DNA from: a virus
DNA: 60,471 nt
Virus record (IMG/VR): IMGVR_UViG_3300050821_001577
Location: 1-60,471 of that record
Strand: one strand, 5' to 3'
In this document: in pieces, positions 44,510-53,547 of the stretch
Layout of the letters: each line of letters starts with the position of its first letter
Numbering within the stretch: the stretch's first letter is position 1
Notes under the pieces: model-generated
Told to the model about the DNA's origin: nothing
Seen by the model: only the letters and a program-made list of their open reading frames with translations
Databases searched by the model: none
Program-made: the position numbers and the translations under genes

Positions 44510-45034
44510 TCAGCCCCCAGGCCGCTTCTCCGAAGCAATATGAGCAAGGAAAATAGGATCGTCACGCGTAATCACTCGAACATCGGGACGCGAAAGCACC
44601 ATCTGCTGAAGCATGAGCGGGCTGACTTTATGGGCAGGAATCGGCAACGGATTCGGGAAATATCCAACCCACCGGAGATCGTCCTGCATCGTCGCCGAAC
44701 AGAACACCTTGTGCTGAGTATGAAGGTCAAAATGCTCAACGAAATCCAGCAGCCCGAAATAATCGTATTTCTCGCCTAGAACATTGGGCGAGCGCAGATA
44801 GTGCTCAAATCTCGCGGTCATGTCGTCATCGGCTGGCAGCGCGATGAGTTGTTCGAATTTGAACTCTCCACCGTCGTAGTCTAGGCGGCGCTCCTGCACG
44901 CCGCCCTCAGCAAAGGCGCCGATGATCGTACCGCCGCGCATGATTGCCTCAGCATGCGCGACCTGGCCACCGGTAACGGCAATGATGGCTCTGGAGATGC
45001 CATCATCATGGCAGACGAAGCGAAGGACAATCAT
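44510..45034 (-). CDS. NlpC/P60-like (permuted papain-fold) enzyme
   Basis: A 174-residue protein: HAEAIMRGGTIIGAFAEGGV (His27 region), EKYDYFGLLDFVEHF, and FCSATMQDDLRW with Cys112, the arrangement of permuted YiiX/NlpC-type papain folds (His before Cys). In phages these occur in tail or lysis clusters; the substrate could be peptidoglycan or lipid-linked. ATGA-coupled to the gene above. Confidence 0.75.
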   Translation of the reverse strand: MIVLRFVCHDDGISRAIIAVTGGQVAHAEAIMRGGTIIGAFAEGGVQERRLDYDGGEFKFEQLIALPADDDMTARFEHYLRSPNVLGEKYDYFGLLDFVEHFDLHTQHKVFCSATMQDDLRWVGYFPNPLPIPAHKVSPLMLQQMVLSRPDVRVITRDDPIFLAHIASEKRPGG

Positions 45035-45291
45035 TTTTTCACCTGTGGCTGAACATTGCCTTCTTTCGAATATTTCAGGCTTGGTTTAATGGAAATGTAG
45101 AATTCAACACCTCCCATTGTCACCCACAGATCGGCACAGCCATCACCTGATCCACTATCAATCGAGGTTCCTTCGTCGCAAATGTCCGACAGAAATTCAC
45201 GAATCTCTGTAGCCAAAGTAAATGGCTTCGTGTCCCAATCTCTGGGAAGCAGATTGGCTACCGTGCTGTGTCGCTTATCACTATCATTCAT
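45031..45291 (-). CDS. Hypothetical protein (86 aa)
   Basis: Acidic alpha/beta protein (ATEIREFLSDICDEGTSIDSGSGDGCADLWVTMGGVEFYISI). ATGA-coupled to the NlpC-like gene. Function unknown. Confidence 0.7.
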   Translation of the reverse strand: MNDSDKRHSTVANLLPRDWDTKPFTLATEIREFLSDICDEGTSIDSGSGDGCADLWVTMGGVEFYISIKPSLKYSKEGNVQPQVKK

Positions 45292-45294
45292 GGC

Positions 45295-45762
45295 TCAGAA
45301 CCCGAACGCTGCGCCGCCGCTGAGCACGCCAATGCGCAGCAGGAAGGTGTTGGTATCAACCACAATGGCAGCGCATTTGTTTTTCAGATCGGCGAGAGGC
45401 CCGACGCCGGCCTTGAACATGTCCACGCCCCTCACCGCATCTCTCGCCTTCTGCAGCGCCAGGAAGGCCCCCAGCTTCGTCGGCAGTGGGTTCTGCGCAT
45501 TCTGCACCGCAGGCAGCATTGCAGTCCAGCAATCTATTGCTGGTTGGTCGCTATTCGCAGTCGCATCATCCAAGGCCGCTTGGATGTCGCTCACAACGAA
45601 CGTCTTCAGCACAGACATTGGATCACGAGTAGCCGGTGCCGATGGCGTGGTCGACTTTGTCATCGTAGCGGAAACCTTTGCTCCCTGCGCCATAGCCGAA
45701 TCAAGTCCCGCAAGAAACAGAACGGAGATCAGAAATGCGATAGTCCTGAGAATGAATTTCAT
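45295..45762 (-). CDS. Secreted protein with signal peptide
   Basis: A 155-residue protein with a clear signal peptide (MKFILRTIAFLISVLFLAGL, cleavage near AMA-QG at 23-26). The mature part is helical with WTAMLPAVQNAQ, LGAFLALQKARD, GPLADLKNKCAAIVVDTNTFLLRIGVLSG, a pattern seen in other phage lysis-region proteins with unknown role. Probably periplasmic. Confidence 0.75.
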   Translation of the reverse strand: MKFILRTIAFLISVLFLAGLDSAMAQGAKVSATMTKSTTPSAPATRDPMSVLKTFVVSDIQAALDDATANSDQPAIDCWTAMLPAVQNAQNPLPTKLGAFLALQKARDAVRGVDMFKAGVGPLADLKNKCAAIVVDTNTFLLRIGVLSGGAAFGF

Positions 45763-45773
45763 ATCCTATTTCC

Positions 45774-46130
45774 TTATGCCGCAGCGGCGGTTTTGGTGAC
45801 GGCTTCTTGAGCCTGAAGGGTTGGAGCAATCTTATTTACAGTAGGATCAACTGCAATCGCAGCTAGTGTTTGATTTGCCTGAGCATTGACGGTGATCCGC
45901 TCAACACCAGGCATCGCCAGAACGCTCTTGACCTGAGAGCTCTGACCACCGACTACCATGCCGATGACCCCGAGCGCGCCATTGGCGAGGGTCGCGACTG
46001 CAATGATGTACGGTACAGCAGTCGTACCAAAAAGAACCGTCAACTGAGGAGTAGCCCCCATGAACAAACTATTGAGGCCAACCAAAAGACCAATCCATTG
46101 AACCAATGTCAAATTCTTAATGGTTTCCAC
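45774..46130 (-). CDS. Small two-span membrane protein with extracytoplasmic tail
   Basis: A 118-residue protein: two membrane helices (WIGLLVGLNSLFMGATPQ, VPYIIAVATLANGALGVIGMVVG), then a soluble tail LAMPGVERITVNAQANQTLAAIAVDPTVNKIAPT that recurs in phages of this kind. Holin-like by position; function unknown. Confidence 0.7.
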   Translation of the reverse strand: METIKNLTLVQWIGLLVGLNSLFMGATPQLTVLFGTTAVPYIIAVATLANGALGVIGMVVGGQSSQVKSVLAMPGVERITVNAQANQTLAAIAVDPTVNKIAPTLQAQEAVTKTAAAA

Positions 46131-46290
46131 TTCCTGTGCTCCCTGCGGTTGGTGCGGCCAACGCCGCGGTCAAAATCTTGGTGACAAAACTCTCAATCTC
46201 GGCATCGCTCACCATGTGCCGATACATGAACGGGATCTGCGATTTTGCGCTCTCGCAGCCTGCTTTGATCTGATCTGCCGTTGGTTTCAT
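46117..46290 (-). CDS. Conserved small lysis-region protein (57 aa)
   Basis: MKPTADQIKAGCESAKSQIP, FMYRHMVSDAEIESFVTKIL, Ala/Thr/Gly-rich end. AGGAG lies 8 nt before the ATG. It overlaps the gene below by 14 bp. Comparable short proteins accompany the preceding gene type in other phages. Function unknown. Confidence 0.7.
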   Translation of the reverse strand: MKPTADQIKAGCESAKSQIPFMYRHMVSDAEIESFVTKILTAALAAPTAGSTGSGNH

Positions 46291-46302
46291 GTCATTCTCC
46301 TG

Positions 46303-46584
46303 TTAGTGGCCGTGCCCCGAATATGGACTGGCACCTTTCGTAGCGGTAGGCTGTGCCGGGACGCTGGCAGCTCGGCTAAAATCAACGCAATACGGCCCTT
46401 GAGCATCTTGTATCAGATTCGGATGATCTGGCGGGCATATCGGCATTGATGCTGGATTCGCGCAATCCGCGCCATCGCGCATGGCATCATATCGGCCCGG
46501 TCCATCGCAGCGCGGATCAGCATAGACCCGATCGCCAGCAAAGGCTGAGGTGGTGAGAAGCAGAAATGCAGCAATCCTGATCAT
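46303..46584 (-). CDS. Secreted small Cys-containing protein
   Basis: A 93-residue protein with a signal peptide (MIRIAAFLLLTTSAFAG, cleavage near AFA-GD). The mature chain has four cysteines (DPRCDGPG, DCANPASMPIC, GPYCVDF) that could form disulfides, and a Ser/Gly/His tail. Function unknown; periplasmic. Confidence 0.75.
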   Translation of the reverse strand: MIRIAAFLLLTTSAFAGDRVYADPRCDGPGRYDAMRDGADCANPASMPICPPDHPNLIQDAQGPYCVDFSRAASVPAQPTATKGASPYSGHGH

Positions 46585-46784
46585 TGTCCCTCCGGGAAAT
46601 AGGTTTCAATCAATGCCCGAGCCTTGGAATAGGCGGTGTGTCGATGATCCAAGCCGCTCGTAAACTCAGCAATGGCCATCTCGTGAGATTGCTCTCTCAT
46701 GTTGCTGACCAAGCGCTCGTAAATTAACTTGATCCCGTCGCAAAAAGCGGCATCGATAGCAGCCAAGGCTAGCTGGCGTTTCAT
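46581..46784 (-). CDS. Hypothetical protein (67 aa)
   Basis: Helical protein (LALAAIDAAFCDGIKLIYERLVSNMREQ...YSKARALIETYFPEG). ATGA-coupled to the endolysin upstream and the secreted protein downstream. Function unknown. Confidence 0.7.
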   Translation of the reverse strand: MKRQLALAAIDAAFCDGIKLIYERLVSNMREQSHEMAIAEFTSGLDHRHTAYSKARALIETYFPEGQ

Positions 46785-47362
46785 GCGCTGGCTGCCCCAG
46801 AATCAAACATGGAAAGCGATAACTTTTCGCAGCGATCATTGCGGCCAAACCAATCCGATGCAAATTTGTGCTGGCTTGGGTCATGATTGATGATGGCCTG
46901 ATAGAAGGCACGCTCGTCATCATGGAATGCAACGATAGTATTTCGGATCAGATTATCATCAACTGCATTGCGTACCGCTTGCGAGGTGAATACTCCCCAT
47001 ATGCCATCTACGGTCAGCCCAAGGCACCTTTGCAAGAGTTTAGTACCTCGTCCTGGTCCGCCGTTGACGTTGATGTTGAATACACTCAGATTGAGGCCAG
47101 CAGGCAACTCTGGACAATGCGGTTGCCAATAGCTTTGCCAATAGATCGTTCGGTATTCGTCGGCTGAGATCAGTCGAACACTCTGGAGTGTCAAGCCTAG
47201 CGAATGCCGGAAAATATTGTACTCGGACTGAATGATGCCGAAATTCGTAGCGCCTCCATGGTCTCCCGGAGTGTTGGAGTAGCCGCCCTCCTCCTTGAGG
47301 ATGAATGGCATACATGCTTCGAATTTTGGATCAGATCCCAAAGGATACGGAATGAAAGTCAT
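46781..47362 (-). CDS. Endolysin, GH108 family
   Basis: A 193-residue muramidase-type lysin. The N-terminal GH108 signature KEEGGYSNTPGDHGGATNFG (23-42) contains the catalytic Glu24/25 EGGY motif. The second half (about 108-170: LLQRCLGLTVDGIWGVFTSQ) resembles PG_binding_3. No signal peptide, so release depends on a holin. It cleaves the glycan backbone of peptidoglycan at lysis. Confidence 0.9.
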   Translation of the reverse strand: MTFIPYPLGSDPKFEACMPFILKEEGGYSNTPGDHGGATNFGIIQSEYNIFRHSLGLTLQSVRLISADEYRTIYWQSYWQPHCPELPAGLNLSVFNINVNGGPGRGTKLLQRCLGLTVDGIWGVFTSQAVRNAVDDNLIRNTIVAFHDDERAFYQAIINHDPSQHKFASDWFGRNDRCEKLSLSMFDSGAASA

Positions 47363-47387
47363 ATTGATCTACCTCGTAATTGTCTGG

Positions 47388-50066
47388 TTATTGGTTCCCT
47401 ACCCGTTTGGCTTTATCCTGTTCATCATTGGCGCCTGCTGGCACAGGTCCTTGCAGACGCGCAGGCAGATTGAGCGAGAACGGAGCTTCCTTTCTAACAG
47501 CCCTTGATGCCATCGGACGTGATCCCATCGGCTTACTCACCGCCGCAGTCCTATCGATATTGTCCAAAGAATCATTAAGCTTGCGCATATCCTTGATGCC
47601 CGAGACTTTTTGTCCAGCTTTGTCAAGTAGCTTTCCTACAGCATATCCGGTTAATCCGCCATCTCCATGAATGAGGCCTAGTGCGGCCCCGACCATGCCG
47701 GCGTATTTACGAGCCGCGGCAAACGAAGCTACCGCCGTATCTGACCTCGTTGCCGCGCGAGGCGGAATGATGGTCAGTTTGATCGCGTCCGCATATCTCT
47801 GCATCAAGGCAAGCTCTTTTGGAGAATAAAGCTGTCCGGCAATGGTCTTTCCCGTCCCATTCAGAAATTCATTGATGGCCTGCATTTTCTTTTGCGCGCC
47901 TGGCTGGTCTTTGCCCTCTGCGGCTTGGGTAAGCTTCTGCCATACCCCTTGCCTTACCGCTGACATGGCCTCGCTATCCGGTCCAACGATCCTCTCAATG
48001 GCCTGCAACGCTCGTGTGACATGCCCTGGATTTCCAGCGCCGATTACCTTGAATACGCCATTGGTTATTTCTTCTGACGTGGCTGTACCTTCAACCATTT
48101 TCTGAAATACAGCCTTCGGAGCACCGCCTAATTCAGCACCTCCGAACGTATCTTGGTAGGCCTGGCGGGCTCGTTCGGCGCCTTGAACGGCCGGCAACTG
48201 CTCAATGTTACGGTCAAGATCACGGATAGCCTGAGCATGGGCACGCATTGCATTCCGTTCCTGAGGTGTAAACATACGCTGCCCCAAAGACGATCCGGTG
48301 AAATCGTTAATGCTCTGGGCTGATTTGGCCGGGTCAATCTCGCCCGACGCTTTTCGCACTTGTGACGCCTTCTGCCACATGGCTTGCCGCAGCGCGCTCC
48401 AACTGTCCGAATCAGGTCCTAGAACATGCTCAAGTCGATCGGCAATACGAACCGGCAAACCGGAGTTACCGATCTTTCCCGAGCCAATGATCATATTGGC
48501 GGTTTCTTCCGGTGTCGCATTGCGATCCACAATACGACGCATGGCCGTTCCAACGTCATCACCTGATCCTTGAGGCGTAAATGTCCGCTGATACCGAGAA
48601 TACGAAGCACGAGCCTCCTGAAGCGCAGCCAAAGCACGAGGATCCCCCGAGAACAGGTTTTCTGTGATGGCCCGTTCAATCTGGCTGTCGAAGTTATTCA
48701 TTACGCTCCTGGTAGCCCGGATATCCGCTGCATTTCCGCTGCTACGTGCCGCCTGATAATAGGCCACCAGTTGCTTGCGCATCTGGTCAACCCCCTGAAG
48801 GCTGACTGACGTGATTTCCTCAGGATTGGGCTCGGCGTGCGGGCTTGCTCGGTTCTGAATGCGCGGTTGCGACATCGTATCAAGCGCTTGGATAGCTCTC
48901 GATGCTGATGGAGTAAGGTGATCGTCAATGACCACCGGATTAGAGCCATAGGTCAGTTCGTTGCGGATACGATCTCCCATTCCCCGAACTGCGCTGACAT
49001 CGAATTGACCGGGGAGTTGTCCAAATTCATTGTAGCGTGCCTGAAACTCAGCGCGGTTTTCCGCCGCAGCTTGCCGGATATTCGACCCTACGACTTCGCC
49101 AGCCTCACGAGGATTTTCAACGGGTAACGATCTCCCCTGTATCGATTCATTCAGAGCTCGACCCTGATCTGACACGATACCACGCTGAGCTTCCGATTCT
49201 GATTGCGCAGTACGTTCGGCCTGTGCCTGAGCCTCACGAAGCCGCGCAGCACGGTCAAATATCTCTGAACTCAGATTTGAAGCTGCATCAGAAGGCGTAT
49301 CAACTACCGGATTAGCTCTTGCCGTCTGCTGCCCTACGGCTTGCCCACCAGCGTTGATATCTTCATGCTGTTTGTTGAAGAATGCTGCGGCGCGCTGCTG
49401 TTGTTCCGGACCATAAGCACCACGGGAAGCCATGTCCTCGTATCGGATCGCATCAAGATCCTGTGCCGACTGTCCCTTGGAAAGATTGATGCCGAATTCT
49501 TCGGCGGCAGCCTTGTTGCCGCTGACAATCGGAGAGACGATCTTCTCAGCCTCTCGTAATGGCGCAGCCAACAGACCGCCAGTTCCTCCCGGAGCCCCCG
49601 GAGTAAATACAGAAGCAACTTTGCCCGCAGCTTGCCCAAGCCCCTCTGTATTCATGCTCGCAGGAACATCGGTATCGCTTACCGAAGATGGTCCAGGTCC
49701 AAATGTTTGCGCTTCGGATTGTTTTTCTGCGTCTATCAACTCTTTCGGACCTGTCACAGCCTGTTTTACCAGCCAAAGCGGGCCTCCAGGCGTCGCCTTT
49801 TCCCACATATTGGATAGGCGATCCGACCACGTTTTTGGCGCAACCGGAGTTGCCGGCACAGCCGGATCAAAGTCAGGGCCTTTTGCTATCGGCGTAGCTG
49901 GCTCTGAAGGATCGAAATCAGGCATGCCGCCGCTAGCCATATTTGCTTTGCCACCAGTCGCGCGCTTGATCTTTTTGTGTTCAGGCTTTCGCAGCCCAGC
50001 CATAGGATCGTAAGCGATCAACCGCTTGAACCGCTCCGCTGCCGTGCTCTGTGGATGATGCTTCAT
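47388..50066 (-). CDS. Large ejection/internal virion protein with internal duplication
   Basis: An 892-residue protein from the ATG overlapping the upstream stop (TGATG). N-terminus has RATGGKANMASGGM and acidic FDPSEPATP repeats; a helical Gln/Ala/Glu-rich middle; then two homologous ~130-residue repeats (about 484-614 and 631-762, e.g. ATPEETANMIIGSG...LEHVLGPDSDSWSALRQAMWQK versus ATSEEITNGVFKVIG...IERIVGPDSEAMSAVRQGVWQK). C-terminal helix is basic. Long helical proteins in this position of podoviruses are ejected with DNA. No enzymatic motif seen. Confidence 0.75.
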   Translation of the reverse strand: MKHHPQSTAAERFKRLIAYDPMAGLRKPEHKKIKRATGGKANMASGGMPDFDPSEPATPIAKGPDFDPAVPATPVAPKTWSDRLSNMWEKATPGGPLWLVKQAVTGPKELIDAEKQSEAQTFGPGPSSVSDTDVPASMNTEGLGQAAGKVASVFTPGAPGGTGGLLAAPLREAEKIVSPIVSGNKAAAEEFGINLSKGQSAQDLDAIRYEDMASRGAYGPEQQQRAAAFFNKQHEDINAGGQAVGQQTARANPVVDTPSDAASNLSSEIFDRAARLREAQAQAERTAQSESEAQRGIVSDQGRALNESIQGRSLPVENPREAGEVVGSNIRQAAAENRAEFQARYNEFGQLPGQFDVSAVRGMGDRIRNELTYGSNPVVIDDHLTPSASRAIQALDTMSQPRIQNRASPHAEPNPEEITSVSLQGVDQMRKQLVAYYQAARSSGNAADIRATRSVMNNFDSQIERAITENLFSGDPRALAALQEARASYSRYQRTFTPQGSGDDVGTAMRRIVDRNATPEETANMIIGSGKIGNSGLPVRIADRLEHVLGPDSDSWSALRQAMWQKASQVRKASGEIDPAKSAQSINDFTGSSLGQRMFTPQERNAMRAHAQAIRDLDRNIEQLPAVQGAERARQAYQDTFGGAELGGAPKAVFQKMVEGTATSEEITNGVFKVIGAGNPGHVTRALQAIERIVGPDSEAMSAVRQGVWQKLTQAAEGKDQPGAQKKMQAINEFLNGTGKTIAGQLYSPKELALMQRYADAIKLTIIPPRAATRSDTAVASFAAARKYAGMVGAALGLIHGDGGLTGYAVGKLLDKAGQKVSGIKDMRKLNDSLDNIDRTAAVSKPMGSRPMASRAVRKEAPFSLNLPARLQGPVPAGANDEQDKAKRVGNQ

Positions 50067-52993
50067 CACTGCCCTGGCAAAAGTTGACCGTCTGCGCCAA
50101 AATACCACATCTTACCGGTCCGGTCTGGTCTTTGCGATACAGCGCCTGGAGGTGGAGCGTGCGGTGATTGGGCTGAAGTTGATCCGGGTTGCTGTATAGG
50201 GATGCCGCTTGGATAAACCATCTTGCTTATCGATGGATCGATCTGGCCTCCTGTACCATGTGCAAGGGCGTCACGCGTTGCCGGCGCAAGATATTTCTGA
50301 TCAAAATTGTTTAGCCCTGTCCCAGCCTGATAGCGTTGGCGCTGTCCATCCAACTGCCCACCGAGCAGCGTCGTGAATGTCTGGATAACGCCTTTCAACT
50401 GTGCAGGCGTCTGCTGAGACAAAATCAGATGCTTGATCGCTTCACGGTCGGCCTGGCTATTGACGCCACCGACGACTGCTTTGACCACTTCGTCGCCTAC
50501 GATCTCTTTCGCTGCTTCGAAATTGGTAACCGCAGGCTTGCCCGTCCAAGCCGATATCGTGTTGGCAATCTTGTTTCCAATCGGAATAGGTCCATTCTTC
50601 AACTCATCACCGAGTTGAGCGAGAGTGCCAAGATGCGCCACTGAAACGTTGAGCGAATTGACGGCCTGACTAGCTGGACCGCGCGAGAAATTCTGAATAA
50701 CGCCGCTCTTTTCCGCGAAGTGGGTTTGATCATATGTCGGATCATATTGCTTCACGTCACGGTAAAGCCGATCACGCTGGCCTTTCTGCAGACTAGCCTC
50801 GCGATTCGGATCAATCTCGTAATCCGCCACGCCTCGCACGATATCCGCATACCCAGGAGGCCGGTTGTCCTGAAGATATCTGTAATATCCCTCATCACGC
50901 GCCTCTGGGCTCGCCTGCGGTGCCTTGCGTCGCTCCTCAATTGGAGGTGCCGTGCTCACAAACTTCGCTTTGTTGGCAACGTCTGATCCTGGCACCTGAA
51001 CATCTTTCAGCTTCCCAGTGTTCGGATCAAATGTCTTATAGGTTACCTCTCCGGTATTCGGATCAACATCATGGACAAGCTGAGGCTTGTATTCCTTCTC
51101 CTCAACTGCCTTGTTGTGCCGCGCAGTTTCCGTCTGCGTATCCGTCTTGAGCTTCATTTCCTCCGCATGTTGCTGAGCCTCACGGGATAGTTTCGCGGCT
51201 TCCTCAGCCACCTTTCGATCGCGCTCCTCACCGGCACCGTAGGCAGACATGCCGGCTAGACCACCCTCGCCGATCGCATTTCCAAGATTGGGCGATCGAG
51301 ACGCCAGCATGCCGAGCCCTGCGGCCAGCAAACCAGATCGGGCGTTATGGGACATGTTGAACAGTCCCAGACCGCCGCCATTATCAGGCGCTGGCTGGCT
51401 CGTTGGCTGCCAAGTCGCTCCCATCGGATTGGTGGTCGGTGCCGCAGATCCAACACCCGGCGCAAATGACATGGCCGCACTATCAACCCCGCCAACGCCC
51501 GCAGGAGACCCGCTGGGCTTGCCCGTGATCTCCGGCGGCAAAGGCTCGTCATCATCATTAGGCGCAGCAGGAGCCACCCCAGAGCTCGGCAAAGGGTTTC
51601 CTGCGCGCCAGTCATCCACCGCGGCCTTGTCCGGCATCCTATACGGCTGATCCGGGTTCCATACCGGCGCCGCAGCAACACCTTGATTTGGCGTTTCCGC
51701 AACCGGAGTTTGAACGCCTTGACCCTTACGCAGCATATCATACGCAATTGCCCTGTTAGCATCACCAAATGGATCGTCAGGTGCGCCGCCATCGGCATAT
51801 CCAGCCACACCACCGCGGGCGAACCCTTCGCCGTAATCCGCAGCGCTCAACCCTGGCAATGGGCTTGAACTGGAGCCACCATATGCATCCGTGAAGACAT
51901 TACCGCCGCCATATGACGGGCCACTGAGCAACCCGTTGGAATCCTTATTATTGGCCGCAATGATCTTGGAATAATCAAACGTCGGAGCCGTATTGCTCGG
52001 CGCACCTGGAGCACTGCCAGCATGGGGCGCGGCATTCCCAAGACTGATCTGGGGTATCCATGACGGCGCATTGCCCCAAGGTGACTTGGCGACACCACCG
52101 CCGTCAAAATGCTGGACAGCATCGCCAAGGCTGACACGACCACCACGAGCCAAGAACGAAGCCGCCGCCAAGCCAAGCCCAGCATATTGGGAAAACTGAT
52201 TCGGAGCTGGCGCGGTCGTTTGACCGGTCGAACTGGAGCCCAAGCCAGGTCCAACACCGGTATCCAGTCCAGCCAGCCATTGCGTCTGCTGGTACGGATA
52301 GGCCTGCTGTTGGTTGTATTGCGCCTGATTCGCGGCATCGATCTGCTGCTGGGTCTGCTGCTGTACAGTCCCGGCCCCGAGTTGAGCTCCAGCCCCAGTC
52401 AAAGCCGCGTTCTGACCCGCAAGGCCGAAGTTGGCGATCGATCCCGCCGCAGCCAATGGGTTCTGCTGGAATTGCTGCCCTGCCGCCGCCAATCCCTGCT
52501 GATACGAATTGCTGTAGAGCCCCGCGATCACCGGAGCCTGAGCAAGCGATTCCTGCCCAGCAAGATTGGCCTGTGCCACCCCGACGCGATTGCCACCCAA
52601 GGCACCTTGGGAAATGGCATTCCCTGTCAATTGCTGCTGCTGCTGTGCGTTCTGATTGTTGAATTGCGCCTGCGTCGCATCAATGACGTTCTGTGTATAT
52701 GGATTTTGGTACTGCTGGATCTGCGCCGCAGTCAGCGGATTAGCAGCCCCTGCCGCCAATCCAAGCGCCTGATTAATCGCCGGTTGAGCCTGACCAGAAG
52801 CCGCGTTGATGCCCGATATTCCGGCCTGCTGTTGGGAATTGATCGGAGCGGTTAACTCGCCCGTATAGGCCTGATAGGGAGTAGCTGCGACGCCTTGAAC
52901 GCGGTTTAGGAGGTTCTGATAGGCGGATGTCGCCTGCGGAGCGGCTGAGGTGCTGCTTGAGCTAGTACTGGTGTTCGACCCCTTTCCACACAT
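50066..52993 (-). CDS. Very large virion protein (Q/A-rich head, ARGG motifs, conserved C-terminus)
   Basis: A 975-residue protein. Residues 1-280: Gln/Ala/Asn-rich helices with PYQAYTGELTAPINSQQQAG and QNPYTQNVIDATQ. Then ARGGRVSLGDAVQHFDGGG and FARGGVAGYADGGAPD, Pro/Gly-rich linkers, a charged coiled coil near 590-660, and a conserved helical end (VAHLGTLAQLGDELKNGPIP...SQADREAIKHLILSQQTPAQ). This order is typical of ejection or internal virion proteins of podoviruses. No catalytic motif recognised. Confidence 0.75.
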   Translation of the reverse strand: MCGKGSNTSTSSSSTSAAPQATSAYQNLLNRVQGVAATPYQAYTGELTAPINSQQQAGISGINAASGQAQPAINQALGLAAGAANPLTAAQIQQYQNPYTQNVIDATQAQFNNQNAQQQQQLTGNAISQGALGGNRVGVAQANLAGQESLAQAPVIAGLYSNSYQQGLAAAGQQFQQNPLAAAGSIANFGLAGQNAALTGAGAQLGAGTVQQQTQQQIDAANQAQYNQQQAYPYQQTQWLAGLDTGVGPGLGSSSTGQTTAPAPNQFSQYAGLGLAAASFLARGGRVSLGDAVQHFDGGGVAKSPWGNAPSWIPQISLGNAAPHAGSAPGAPSNTAPTFDYSKIIAANNKDSNGLLSGPSYGGGNVFTDAYGGSSSSPLPGLSAADYGEGFARGGVAGYADGGAPDDPFGDANRAIAYDMLRKGQGVQTPVAETPNQGVAAAPVWNPDQPYRMPDKAAVDDWRAGNPLPSSGVAPAAPNDDDEPLPPEITGKPSGSPAGVGGVDSAAMSFAPGVGSAAPTTNPMGATWQPTSQPAPDNGGGLGLFNMSHNARSGLLAAGLGMLASRSPNLGNAIGEGGLAGMSAYGAGEERDRKVAEEAAKLSREAQQHAEEMKLKTDTQTETARHNKAVEEKEYKPQLVHDVDPNTGEVTYKTFDPNTGKLKDVQVPGSDVANKAKFVSTAPPIEERRKAPQASPEARDEGYYRYLQDNRPPGYADIVRGVADYEIDPNREASLQKGQRDRLYRDVKQYDPTYDQTHFAEKSGVIQNFSRGPASQAVNSLNVSVAHLGTLAQLGDELKNGPIPIGNKIANTISAWTGKPAVTNFEAAKEIVGDEVVKAVVGGVNSQADREAIKHLILSQQTPAQLKGVIQTFTTLLGGQLDGQRQRYQAGTGLNNFDQKYLAPATRDALAHGTGGQIDPSISKMVYPSGIPIQQPGSTSAQSPHAPPPGAVSQRPDRTGKMWYFGADGQLLPGQ

Positions 52994-53515
52994 TTAAGCC
53001 CCCGAAGAATGGAAATCACCGTGCAATTCCTTTGCTTTGGCGAGATAGGCTAAATGGGCAGAATATGGATCGTCAAAGAAACCAGCATGATGCCTCTTAC
53101 CGTGTTTTACCACGAGGGCAGCAAATTTACCTTTCTGTTTGCTGAAGTGTACTCCCTTGTATCCAGAGGTATTGTCTTGACGAACCCCGCAATTCGCATG
53201 ATTTTGCGAGTGAGAAGCTTCCCTCAGATTGGCTAGTCGATTGTCGTCCCTAACTCGATTAATGTGGTCAATTTCATCCTTTGGCCACATGCCATGGGTC
53301 ATCAACCAAGCTAGGCGATGAGCAAAATAGTAATGGCCGTCAATCCTAATCCGCCAATGTCCGCGGCAGGCATACCCGCCAGCAATCTTCCCGATTGGAG
53401 ATCGGTCACTGAGTTTGACCTTCCATCGGAAAATGCCGGTCTTTGGATCATAAGAGAGAACTTCGCTTACACGGTCAAAATCTAGTCCGTACTTGACGTC
53501 TCTATTCCCACACAT
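52994..53515 (-). CDS. HNH homing endonuclease with AP2 domain
   Basis: A 173-residue paralogue of the genes at 2, 2010 and 57281: VLSYDPKTGIFRWKVK, HRLAWLMTHGMWP, HNH core EIDHINRVRDDNRLANLREA, AP2 part NTSGYKGVHFSKQKGKFAAL...HAGFFDD. The stop TAA is directly followed by the ATG of the 975-aa virion gene, the same seamless junction as at 2010. Confidence 0.92.
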   Translation of the reverse strand: MCGNRDVKYGLDFDRVSEVLSYDPKTGIFRWKVKLSDRSPIGKIAGGYACRGHWRIRIDGHYYFAHRLAWLMTHGMWPKDEIDHINRVRDDNRLANLREASHSQNHANCGVRQDNTSGYKGVHFSKQKGKFAALVVKHGKRHHAGFFDDPYSAHLAYLAKAKELHGDFHSSGA

Positions 53516-53547
53516 AAGGAACCGTCCTTATAGCAGGTAGGGAAATG

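Noticed and set aside
47352-47507. Plus-strand frame MKVILIYLVIVWLLVPYPFG... with AAGGA upstream, overlapping the endolysin start
   Set aside because: It runs against the leftward block, overlaps the end of a large virion gene and is likely the antisense of hydrophobic codons. Kept only as a curiosity.
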